Below, piece by piece: positions 37,630 to 48,836 of a stretch of DNA of 64,000 bases; position 1 is the first letter of the stretch, and every line of letters starts with the position of its first letter. Under the pieces are notes generated by a model. The model ran no database searches, was not told where the DNA came from, and worked only from the letters and a program-made list of their open reading frames with translations. This DNA comes from Nissolia schottii (lineage: Eukaryota; Streptophyta; Magnoliopsida; Fabales; Fabaceae). The DNA lies in NCBI GenBank assembly GCA_003254905.1, contig QANU01015964.1, positions 778,713 to 842,712 of the forward strand, in the 5' to 3' direction. Made by a program: the position numbers and the translations under genes.

Positions 37630-38140
37630 CTTGAAGTTGAAGGAAGCACCGCCAGCCAAAAATCCATCAATATTGGGCTAAGCAGCCAATTCTTCGTAGT
37701 TTCCTCCATTCACAGAACCTGCAGCTAATGTGGTCATTTAATAAGAATTGAATTATATGTAACTATCAACCAATCTTGAAAAGGCAATGGGAAACCCCCC
37801 AAGGCCAAGGGACTATAGACAGAGCTCAACAGTTAACACCTCTCAACAGAAGGTCAGAACAAATTCTAATGGATCTAAAAAAGTAAATAACAACTTGTTT
37901 ATGCATGTCAATGCCGAAAATCACCTGACACGCTTTCATTCATTAGTTTTCTCTAATTTCTCAACACACGCACCATGCTTATCGTTGGACATCTCAGTAA
38001 CTGCACAAGGTACAATGATACAGGGTAAAGTGCAATGGGGAGTACCTGCATATATAATTCTTACAGGTGTGGCTACTTCGGCACTGACATTGTCTTGAAT
38101 CCATTTCCTCAAATTAGCATGGACCTAGTCAACCATGATA
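37630..38140 (-). pseudogene. Triosephosphate isomerase pseudogene, 3' part (copy A)
   Basis: On the minus strand, about 38,137-38,066 encodes VHANLRKWIQDNVSAEVATP, and 37,728-37,630 encodes GSVNGGNYEELAA, a stop, then NIDGFLAGGAS. These are the penultimate and last conserved blocks of cytosolic triosephosphate isomerase (GSVNGGN is the phosphate-binding loop), separated by an intron-like spacer. A TAG interrupts the last block, and no 5' exons exist here. Homology to copy B covers about 37,394-38,340 against 41,130-41,956. It stops abruptly at 38,341, just where copy B continues into the next exon. Confidence 0.85.
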
Positions 38141-38346
38141 CAAGATTAGGGCAATTAGATTACTGAAAGAAATGAGAGGTAGTAACAGTCTAATTCAACA
38201 CAAGTAAATAAACAGAAGGTTAGCTACACAAATCTAAAAGGTATGAGAAGAATGAAATTAAAGACGAAAAACAAAGTAGCAAGCATATTTTCACATTTTC
38301 ACTAAAACAGTAACTTGCTGATGAAAGGTAGGCAAGCCTACTTGTA

Positions 38347-38870
38347 CGAGTTGAACTATATTTATCTTTTTCTTCTATCTTATTCGAATTTTTATGATTT
38401 ATGCACTAGTTTTATATACTAGAAAAAAATTAAAACAATTCTTATTTGTAGATAATTGTAAGACATCATTTTTCAGTCGATATTAAATAAAAAGTGAGCG
38501 TCATCATCTTTATGTTGTGTCCCCTACCATGTGCTTTTAGACCTGACCAAATAAAACACATTTTCATTATGTTAGCACAAAAAATGTGGGTTAAACTAGT
38601 GGCTAAGTAAGAATTTCTCAAAAATCTAGTCTTTTTTTTATGTAAACGATCAAATCATTTATGACAAGATTTTACTCTAACATTGAAGCAACAACAATCT
38701 ATTCTGATGAAGTCAAATAGTCTATTTAAATTTTTTTGGTCAATTTAATTATTGTTTTCTTACTCCTCTCCTTTGTCAAGCCTTGTTGGGGGCACTAGGA
38801 GGTATCTTTTGCACATAAGGTGACTCGGTGTTCAAGTTCTATTTAAAAACAACCGATATGGAAATCGACA
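38347..38870 (+). repeat. Long direct repeat R1 (partner 39,757-40,311)
   Basis: The copies share blocks such as TTTATGATTTATGCAC, TAAATAAAAAGTGAGCGTCA, ACTAGTGGCTAAGTAA and GGGGCACTAGGAGGTATCTT, in the same order. R1 begins exactly where copy A of the isomerase relic breaks off. Confidence 0.75.
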
Positions 38871-39756
38871 CATTTTATTTTTGGTTACATATTTAAGATG
38901 TAAGCATCCAATTCATTGGTGCTGTGTGAATAAAGTTAGTCCTATGCAATTATTTTAATTCACCATGGTGCAACACAATACAAACATAAAACAGAATCAC
39001 GGCTCTGTTAATGAGTTTGAAAACAAACATTTTTTTTTAAGTTTAGTTTTAGTCTCTATTTCAACTTGATCTCCTCTAAAGATAACGTTGTTTGGTGTTT
39101 GTTTTTGAGGAGTAATGGTTATACATACACATTTTGACCTTAGACAGCATTTGTAGGCAGGGGTTATATCTGTGCTCTACATGCATGGTTTTCCGTATTC
39201 CTTTTCCATCCTGCTCCCCTCGTCACACAGCTTGTCAGAGTTGACATTGACGATTTCGTAGAGAGAATTTTTTCGCATACTCCAAATATCTGGCGCATTT
39301 CTTTTTTTATACTGATACAGAGAGTGTACAAACTCATTCACTGGATATCTATTTGCTATACGTATTTATTGATTTTCTAATTAATTTTAAAGTAATTTGG
39401 TTTGGAAATTAATGTTTGATATCTTATATATATTTTGAGAGTTATGCCATCATGCCGACCACGGTTGGTCGTTTCAGCAGTAGAGTCCCTACTCTCGAGT
39501 ATATCAAGTTTGGAGTTCGGCAAATTATCCTTTGATGTTTACTTACTGGGCACTCATACTTGAAAAACTATAGTACACAACATTTGAATACCGTACTCAC
39601 CATCCGAATCACCCCAGATATTTTACTGTCACTTAAGTAAACAAGTTGTGCATGCATTAAGAGAGACTATGATACCACATCATAAATAGCAAATGAGTGA
39701 GATTTAAATATATCACAATGAGTTTACTAGTAATTCTCTTAGTAGCCCTTTATTTC

Positions 39757-40311
39757 TATGAGTTAAACTATCTATCTTTTTTTCTATCTTATTCTAACTT
39801 TTATGATTTATGCACAAGTTTTATATACTAAAAAAAATCTAGAGAAATTCTTACTTGGGATAATTTTAACACATCATTTTTTATTTAGTAGATATTAAAT
39901 AAAAAGTGAGCGTCATCACCTTTATATTGTGTCCACTACCATTGCTTTTGGATCTCATCGAATAAAACACATTTTCCTTATGTTTGTACCAAAAAAAATG
40001 TGTTAAACTAGTGGCTAAGTAAAAATTTCTCAAAAATATACAAAGAATTTTTTTTTTTACAAATGAACAAACCATTTAAGACAAGATTTTAGTCTAACAT
40101 TTAAGCAACAACCATCTATTCTTATGAAGGCAATAAGAACCTTATTAGTAAACAAATTATGTAAATAGTTTATTTAAAATTTTTGGTAATAATTTTATTT
40201 TAATTAATCTTTTCTTAATCCTCTCTTCTTTGTCAAGCCTTGTTAGGGGCACTAGGAGGTATCTTTTGCACATAAGGTTGTCCTGTGTTCAAGTTCTATT
40301 TGAAAACGATT
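39757..40311 (+). repeat. Long direct repeat R2 (partner 38,347-38,870)
   Basis: This is the second copy of the block described at R1, about 0.9 kb downstream in the same orientation, with scattered substitutions and indels. No TG...CA ends, primer site or coding sequence were found, so I do not call an LTR pair. Confidence 0.75.
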
Positions 40312-41259
40312 AAGGAAATGTATTAAATGTGTTTATGGACCATACAAGTAATCATAATTTAAACGTGATTCTCGTTAATCTTAATTATAAGGATGAACTC
40401 TAGATGAAGGTCTCATTTGATGCCGTGCAATTTTAATTGTAGAACAACTTATATAAAACAAAATTTACCAAAAATTTCAATAATATAGCCAAGGCCCATA
40501 TCATCATGATTACTCTAAGGTTAGTTATATTTCACTGAATTAGATATAATTAATCTGTTTTTCAAAGTCTAGAATCAAATACATTTCTCGTCACTTAATC
40601 TTTACTTAATTATATTCCATCCATCCTCTAAATTACTAGTCTAACTTTACTAAATAACAAGAGTTTTACAACTTTGTGTGCTAAGGTTGCCAACGAATCA
40701 AGTTGACATTGTTGGGAGACTCGGGTCCACGCGGAGCCATAGTGCCAAAATAGCCCCTAGGGTTAGCCCCCTCACTTAAACTTTTTCTATTTAATTATGT
40801 GTGGGAGTGTGTGTGGTGATGGATTAAATTCCTGTCCTAAAATTGTGTTTCAAACCCTATACCACTAATAAAAATTTATCATGCATAATTATTTGATTAG
40901 TTTTAAATTTATTATTTATAAAAAAAGTTAAATATGTTTTTAATCTCTAAAAAATTATAAATTGTGCTTTACTTCTGAAATTTTTTTTAAGAAATAGTTT
41001 GACAATTTTTTTTTTGATAGAATTTAGTTTTTTCAGTAGGATTTAATTCCTGCCCATCAAGTTGTGTCAGTTAACTTAGTCATGTGATAGCCACATGTCC
41101 ACACAAAATTAACACGTAACATTGCACTGGCCTGCCTAATAACACAAGTGGCAGTTCTTCAGAATCTTCAGTGGCAGAGTTTACGATGTCGTACAAAAAA
41201 AAAGTTGGTTCCATAAATGCAAAGCAAGAAACCAATCAAAACCAAAATAATGTGGGGAA

Positions 41260-43171
41260 AATTACCTTGAGGGAAGCACCGCCAACCAAAAATCCATCAA
41301 CATCTGGGCTGTGCAACCAATTCTTTGTAGTTTCCTCCGTTCACAGAACCTGCAGTTAATGTGGTAATTTAATAAGAATTGACATATATGTAACTATCAA
41401 CCAATCTTGAAAAAGCAATGGAAAACCCCCAGGACAAGGGACTATAGACAGAACAATTTCTAATAGACCAAACTCAAAAGTAAATAACAAACTTGCATGT
41501 CAATGGCGAATATCACCTGACACACTCATTTATTAGGTTTCTCTAATTTCTAAACACACGCACCATGCTTATCCTTGGACATCTCAGTAGCTGCACATGG
41601 TACAATGATCCAGGATAAAGTGCAATGGGAAGTACCTGCATATATAATTCTTGAAGTACCTGCATATATAATTCTTACAGATGTGGACTTCGACGCTGAC
41701 ATTATCCTGAATCCATTTCCTCAGATTAGCATGGACCTAGTCAACCATGATACAAGATTAGGGCAATTAGATTGCTGAAAGAAATTAGAGGCAGCAACAG
41801 TCTAATTGGACTCAAGTAAATAAACAAAAGGTTAGCTACACAAATCTAAAAGGTATGAGAAGAATGAAATTAAAAACGAAAAACAAAGTAGCAAGCATAT
41901 TTTCACATTTTCACTAAAACCAGTAACTTAATGATGAAAGGTAGGCAAGCCTACCTCTTGAAACTGAGCAGGAGTGGCAACCCTTCAGGTCCCAGAGGCC
42001 CAAACTGGCTCATAGGCCAAAACAATGTTATCCCGGTTTGATATCTTAGCTGGAGAGTAGTTTAGGTCAAAAAATATTGATTGCTAACAAGATAGCATGC
42101 GATTATTAAATAACAACAATCTGGTAATGCAATTAAGGAAAGTATTTTAATCAGAACTGAGAAGGCTTCCACATTTTGTGTGAACATCTCACAAAGGATG
42201 AAAGAAATATGCAGAAGAGTCAATGAATAAGCAGAACACTGAACCGTTATGAATGAGGAAATAAATAGTACCTGCAATTGCTCTAGTTTGTTCAGAGACA
42301 ACAGCCAATGTTGTACCAGCTTCACGCTGCTCAAGGGTCTCCCCAACGCAAGAGATAACTTTCAGACGTTGTGTAAGTGCATGTGCAACATCATCTTCCA
42401 AAAACTGTGCAAAGGGGCAGTATTACAAAACCAACATACATGAAAGATTTAAAATATACACCAACATACCATGTACAAAAATGTTCTGCACTTTTTTGGC
42501 AGTAAAAAGTGCAGAACTTTTTACACCACCAACATACATGAAAGATTTAAAATATACACCAAAAGGAAATTGCGCACTTTGTACCTCACTGGATTCGTCA
42601 TCAAAATGGCCAATAGTAACCCATGGAATTCGCAAATCAACAAGATATCCAAGCCCTGATAATGAACATTAATCAAAACAAATACATCATATAAATCACT
42701 GGTTTACAAGGAGGAAAAAAAACTTTTTTTACATAGCTCATCTGAACATGGAAAGTTAGAAACCCATGAGTTATTAACAGAATTTTTAACTCAGTAAGTG
42801 GCTTATCAATCCAAGCTCAATGCTGGAAAAATTTGAAGAACCAACTGATGACATACCAATCCTCTTCGATATCATCATCTGAGCGAAGCCAGCCTGATGC
42901 AACATGGAAGTCGGGCCGCAGCAAACATTTTACACCTCAAGCAGCCGCAACAGGAAGATGGACAACGACTTCAGGTAAAACGAAGAGAAAAAAAATGCTT
43001 ATTAGCAAAGCATCAATGTCAATAAGACCATCAACAACAATAAAAATTGGATGAACTCATTTGAGAAAGATCGAATTGAGGAGAAATACACATTATGGCT
43101 ATATGAAAGGAGGACAGAAACGGATGCATTTCAAGTGGCCACAGACGAAGAATTTTCTGGCTATGTCCTCT
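41260..43171 (-). pseudogene. Triosephosphate isomerase pseudogene, near full length (copy B)
   Basis: Minus-strand relics lie in gene order: about 43,171-43,125 ARKFFVCGHLKC (family ARKFFVGGNWKC); 42,974-42,898 with VVVHLP and LLRPDFHVA; 42,656-42,585 DLRIPWVTIGH; 42,404-42,272 [17 protein letters not shown] (catalytic Glu loop region) and EQTRAIA; 42,048-41,957 NIVLAYEPVWASGT, a stop, then RVATPAQ; 41,745-41,676 VHANLRKWIQDNV; 41,360-41,263 GSVNGGNYKELVAQP, a frameshift, then VDGFLVGGASLK. Introns are retained, so it arose by DNA duplication rather than from mRNA. Several stops, frameshifts and lost residues rule out a working glycolytic enzyme. Confidence 0.88.
42431..42561. repeat. 33-bp direct repeats flanking a 14-bp-arm palindrome
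   Basis: An identical 33-base block (starting CCAACATACATGAAAGATTT) occurs at 42,431-42,463 and 42,529-42,561. Between them, GTTCTGCACTTTTT (42,483-42,496) and its exact reverse complement (42,504-42,517) form a hairpin with a 7-base loop. It lies in an intron of the isomerase relic. Confidence 0.9.
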
Positions 43172-46106
43172 GATTTTGCTTTGATTCTAACAAGAAAACA
43201 GAAAAAACAAGAACCCTTGTTCAATGAAACAGCTAGAAAAAGTGACCGTCGATAATTGACACTCAATGCTTTACCACACTTTATAGGGCGGATAAATTGA
43301 ATATGATTCTGGGTAGTGTAGATAACAACATTATGTAAACAGGACACCATTCACAAGTATCACTCTTCAGTTAGTAAAAGCAAGAATTGCAATTTAGGAA
43401 GTTAGAACTGCTGAATATTACTCTCGGATCTCTGATGGTTGAAACCGTCTTGGATTGGAAAATTCTTTCTTGTTAGGCTCACAAATACGACAACCCTTAA
43501 ATGTCCGGCGGGTCTAAACAAAGCTCACAGTCAGATACATGAAACTTATCACCACACAGTACATGCACTCTGGCAAAAAAAAAAGTGGGAGTTGGGAAAG
43601 TTTTGCACAGACTTGGCCACAAATTGCATTAGCAACATATGGTCAGCACCGTCACTTAGAGGGATTAATGAGGATTGAAGACCGAACCATTCTAGAAAAT
43701 GTGTATTGGACTCCCTGAAAGAAAGAAGAAAAAAAAACTTACAGCGAAACATTTTTTAAACATAAGAGCAATATCACCGAAGGAAATCAATAGAATCAGT
43801 TCGAGATGTTAATTAACCTCTGTCTGTCTTTNGACTCTTTGGCCTTCTTAGATTTTATCGAAATGGAGGATCCACAGTGCCTTTGGATTTCATATCTTTT
43901 TTGGGCTTCGAAAACACAAAACAGAACGGATAATTAGAATACAACCAACAACATGGCTTGTGGAATCAGTGACAACAAACAATGAATTGTTCTTTTTTAG
44001 AAAAAAGGATAAGTACGTATTATATGAGAGTGGGAAACATGAAAGTTGAAAGTGTCATAACCCTAGCGCAATTTATTTGATTGAAATAGAAATCGAAGCA
44101 GAGTCAGATCCACGGAACACTTAATAGCGCTGATTAACACAAGCTGAAACGAACGAATTGAGAAGAAACGAGAACGAAAGAAGTAAAGAGAAATCTTACC
44201 TTGTTGATGAGAAGAGGACGGGGCCCAACTGAGAATGAGCGTAGTTGAGGAACTGTAGTAGTGGGGTCCACCGTGGGAAATGGGTGCCCCAGTTCCCATT
44301 TCCAATTCGGAGTATGTATGTATGGCCAAACTGATCAGCCCAAAAAAAACAGTTGGATTGGGTATCCACCAAATATCTTTTCATAAATAACAGGAGAAAT
44401 GCGTTGACCAAAAAAAATAAAATAATAATAAAATGAGGAATGTAGAGAATAAGTTAATCTACACCTCTATACTTATATAATTACAGTTAATAAAATTGAT
44501 ACAAAATGTAACCGCCTCTTTTACTCTGAAAATGTAATTAAATAATTTTTAAGTTCTATATTTATATTTATTAGACTTTTTTAAAATAAAATGCAACTAT
44601 CATTAACACACTTCACTGTTTATAATCACTCTCACTTACATCACTTTCTCCATGTTTTACACTTAATAAGTTTAGTGATCACTTTTGGTCTCTACTCACT
44701 TTAATTAGTTGTTGTTCTAAATTTGGACCTGTTTTAAAAATAAAAATTCATAGTTAATTTTATTAATATTCACAAGTATTTCCAAAAAAATTACTCTATC
44801 TACCACTCTCACACAACTCATTACTCATTTCTCTACCACTTTCACCACTCACCATTTTCTTTACTCACTTCACTCACGTACTCTATCACTTTATTCTCTG
44901 CATTACATGACATACATTTCATTTTATGTCTGTCTAGAACCATTAGTGCTAGATAAAGAGTTTTTAATTACTATCCACTTGCAACGTAATTTTTTTATAT
45001 TGTTATTTAATTAAATTTTATCACATAAGTAAAAATAATTGATTTTTTTTATTATTTGAAAATCAAACATATAAAATGATTTGATTTGATAACACTGTAA
45101 AAAAAATTATTTTCAATAAATAGTAATTAAACTATGGATTTTGATAACGAATGCCTTAACCAATGCCTTAAGAGCATTGGTTAAAGAAGCTTAAATAATA
45201 AGTTTATAATTGATAAAATATTTAATGTCCTTGAAAGCACACAAATTCTACATTTTTCTATACACACTATTTATATTTTCTTAACAAGTGTTTTAAAATT
45301 AGCAAAATTCTTAAACTATTAAATAAAATGCTTGAGTTTGATATATGCAAGTTGATTTAATTATTTGAGATTCGTGGTAAGTTACTACTCCTTACGTCTA
45401 TTTTTTGTTGTCATTTTTCAAACAAATTTTTTTTCTAAAATTAATTATTATTTGATTAGATTAAAAAAGTATCAAATGCATTTTTTATACTTATATCCTT
45501 GTTATTTCTCATACTTCTATAACACTTAATAACTATAGTACTTATTACTCAAGGTTAATTTTATTTATATACTTTATATTTTTTCTATCTTAGTGTCAAT
45601 TAAATGATTTATTAAACTGTGTATTTTTGTTTAAAATAACAATAAGCTCTATTAATATTTTTAAGAGTTCATTAGATCATAATGACATTTCTTTTTTGGT
45701 CAACATAATTAATTTAAGTCACGTCATTTATATTATTGAATGAAGCTCTTATTTTGTAGGCACAGAGGTGCAGAAGCACCCAACAAAAAACAGGAAGAAC
45801 CAAGCTCCCCTAGAGATGCAACCCAAACAATACGCCTAACCTCAACAAGAGGAGAATCGAAGAATTACCCCAACCATTTTAACTTGTGATTTCTTTGGGG
45901 AAAAAAAATCAATTCAGGCCTTAAACAAATAAAAAATTGTAAGATTATATTCACTTAATAAACACAAACCCTATTTCAAAACAAGGTTTAATATAGTATT
46001 CTAGGAACACCATCTACTTCACAGTTTGATTAAATGTCAAGAATGCAGACTAGGTTCTGTAAACATTAATCTAAACCAACCACAAATTAATTTAGGCCTA
46101 AAAAAG
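43172..46106. other. Intergenic upstream of the isomerase relic
   Basis: The old 5' region of the pseudogene is followed by low-complexity CACT-rich DNA (about 44,590-44,890). A hairpin word pair lies near 45,155-45,185 (CCAATGCCTTAAG, AGCATTGG). A stretch near 45,385-45,640 resembles a decayed Stowaway-type MITE. The duplicated segment S2 is at 45,660-45,870. A single N stands near 43,832. No gene. Confidence 0.5.
45660..45870 (+). repeat. Duplicated segment S2 (partner 36,400-36,790)
   Basis: It matches S1 in order and orientation but lacks the 166-bp MITE, keeping one uninterrupted target (GGTGCAGAAGCACCCAAC). Confidence 0.75.
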
Positions 46107-48836
46107 TCACACAGGTAACACATAGTCACCACTACTAACATCAACTCCATCATTAGCCTCAACATCCTCAGCATCCAATGACTGTGCGCCAGCTGGCGCA
46201 CCTGCTTTGGATCCTGGCCCTGGTGTTCTTGCCTCTCTTATGATACGCATGATTTCTTCAACACTTTGGCTGTTTTGTTGGTCTTTGTTTGTTTCTTCAT
46301 AACCTTTTCTATCAGCTTCAATGATCTCTCTTGGCAAGTTCTTCAAAAACCAAGGGTGCTGTTTTATCTCCGGGATAATGATCCTCTTTAACAAGGATAG
46401 AAAAATAATTAGCTTGATAACTGAATCCACTTAAATTTCTATAAGAACAAACCCTCTAGTACTAACATTCAATTTTGATATTTTCAAAGGTGAAATATGA
46501 ATTTATCTAGGATCATTAATTACCATAAACATTTATAATTTTTGTATCGCTTGTTTAAATTGAGTACTTGCCTTGGCAGGGTTGGCAACGAAAATGCGAG
46601 AGAGGAGATGTTTGCACTCTGCCGAAACGCGTACATAATCGGGTACGGAATACTGAACGCTCATTATTCTCTGCCAATAAGAAGAGAATCAGAGTTTGGA
46701 CTTGCTGCTATATATTACAAAATGTTAATTGTAATGGAACTTCTAAGTTAAATCAACTCACCCCAATAGTCTTTCTGAAATCTCTTGGATCTTCTGGATC
46801 TTCAAATGGGTATGCTCCAACTAACATGACATAAAGAGTCACCCCACATGACCAAACATCTGCAATCTGCAGCAGAAATTGCCAATTTGTGAATACAATT
46901 GAGCATTTGTGGATTACATGATGAACTGCTCATGGCTGCTAATTACCATAGTATGTGAGTTGAAACAATATTTTAAGCCACTTCGGAAATAACATAATTC
47001 TCAATACCTTTCCATCATATTCTTTTCGCAACAAAACCTCTGGGGCAATGTATGCGGGCGTTCCAACTGTTGATTTAGGTTGAGAGTGTAGCAAAGCGGA
47101 CTGCAATTGAATATTTAATTAAATATGGAATTTGAAAAAATAAAAATGGCCACAAAGATATGAAAGCTCCTCTCCTAGAAGGTTCATTTGGTGAGATTAA
47201 CCTTGGAGAAACCGAAGTCACAGATTTTAAGTAGAGGAGCCGGATTTCCGTCCAAGAGAGTGTTCTCCAATTTCAGATCTCTATGACAAATTTGCTGCAG
47301 TAGGAAATTAGGAAGCCTAAGATGATATAAGACAGTTTTTTTAATGAATAACATAAATTGAATTCTAGCATAACATACCATGGAATGACAGTAGCTAACT
47401 CCAGAAATTAGTTGCCGGAAGAAAAATCTTGCCTGCGATATAGGGAATCCATCGAAACATTCACTTGGTAATTTATGAAGGTAGACTGATCATACTTAAT
47501 TTTTTTTAAAAATATATAAATTAGCTATACTACCTCATCTTCACTAAATCGACCAGCGGCACATATCCTCTCAAAGAGTTCACCACCAGCAGCATACTCC
47601 AGGACAATAGCTAAATGAGACGGAGTTAGAAACACCTGCAGAAAAAAATCTCACAATTCAACATTTGTTATAACTTCTGAAAGCTCTGAAATAGAATACA
47701 TCATGATTTCCGAAACAAGGTTCAAACAGTGTGCATGTGAGAGAGCCTTTAGTACATAAAAAAAGTAAAAAAATAAAAACAATGCAGATAACTATCAAGA
47801 AAATTCAATGACCAAGTCCCTATCAGAAGAAAATCTAATGAAGGAACAGTTCAAGTTGCGAAAACAAAGTCTTACCTCTTTGAACCTGATGATATTCGGG
47901 TGCCTTAAAGATCGGTGGTTAATTATCTCCCTTTGAACATTCTCATCAATCTGACACAACAACCATAACTCACTCATAACAAAGTCAGATACATACATAA
48001 TGTGGTGAAGTAAGCAAATTAAACTTAACACAGTCAAAAATCCAAGCTAAGTTTATCAATACCCCGGAAAATGAAATGTATCAGGCGCAAAATGTTGTCC
48101 CGATGTGCAAGAATGGTCAAAATTTCAACATAAAAAATGAAAAGAAAAAACCAAGCGACAGCTTTAGCTGCTGGCAGAAAATATATACAGAGCAAGCGAT
48201 TACTTTAGAACGTGTACAGAGACTAGAGATTTTCCAGCTCGGTGAGATCAAACTTTTTTCTTTCATGCAATTACTACCACATGCTGGAGGCTACAAAAGG
48301 ACTGAGTTCCAACCCTTTTTTGATTAGATCACTGATTAATTAATGAAACTATATGGACGAAGGAAAATATTATCATAATCAAACATCTCCTATTAATGGT
48401 TACCAAGAAAGCTGACTATAGCTGTAATTCTGGATGAATTGATTTTTAGCAAAGGGGGGACACAGACACTCGTGATCTGTCAGAAACATTCAACATTCAC
48501 AATTGTCATAATGCAAAACCAGAAGAAAAAACCCCTAAGATAAATATGCAGAAAACACAAGATTGGATCTATTTCCAATTCTCAATTGAAAGAATAATCA
48601 ATGTAAGAGCATTAGGCACTTGAATTTCGAGAACGCCAAGCACACTGAACCATTTCAATCTTACAGAAAGGGGTTTTTATTTCTTCTTCTTTTTTTACCT
48701 TTTTACCCCTTTCAATGTACTTAACAGCAACAAGCTCCCCTGTGTTCTTGTCCTTGGCCAACTTAGCCACTCCGAAATTGCCGGAACCAAGGTCCTTCAA
48801 TGTCTCGTACCGTTCCCCCATATTTTCCACAGCCAC
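46107..48836 (-). CDS. SnRK2: SnRK2-type serine/threonine protein kinase
   Basis: Nine exons on the minus strand (48,836-48,699; 47,950-47,876; 47,635-47,534; 47,432-47,379; 47,294-47,202; 47,100-47,008; 46,866-46,762; 46,670-46,572; 46,385-46,107) give 345 residues. Kinase landmarks: GSGNFG (17-22), Lys39 in [15 protein letters not shown] with Asp129, DFG 149-151, activation loop with Ser164/Thr165 and GTPAYIAPE. The SnRK2 box [15 protein letters not shown] follows, then a short acidic Asp/Glu tail ending DYVLPV. SnRK2s are activated by osmotic stress or abscisic acid through activation-loop phosphorylation and are inhibited by clade A PP2Cs. By eye it fits the SnRK2.7/2.8 and rice SAPK1-3 side. 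The last intron uses a GC donor. A (CA)n run precedes the ATG in the leader. Confidence 0.94.

Larger units (their letters stand above)
38141..41259. other. Non-coding, between the two triosephosphate isomerase relics
   Basis: No gene is seen. It contains a pair of long direct repeats (38,347-38,870 and 39,757-40,311), listed below, and AT-rich sequence. Several words resemble the internal B-box of tRNA-derived elements (GTTCAAGTTC within both long repeats), without a full tRNA shape. Confidence 0.55.

Noticed and set aside
38347-40311. Miniature LTR retroelement (TRIM) formed by R1 and R2
   Set aside because: I could not find TG...CA ends, a primer-binding site or a target duplication, so only direct repeats are claimed.
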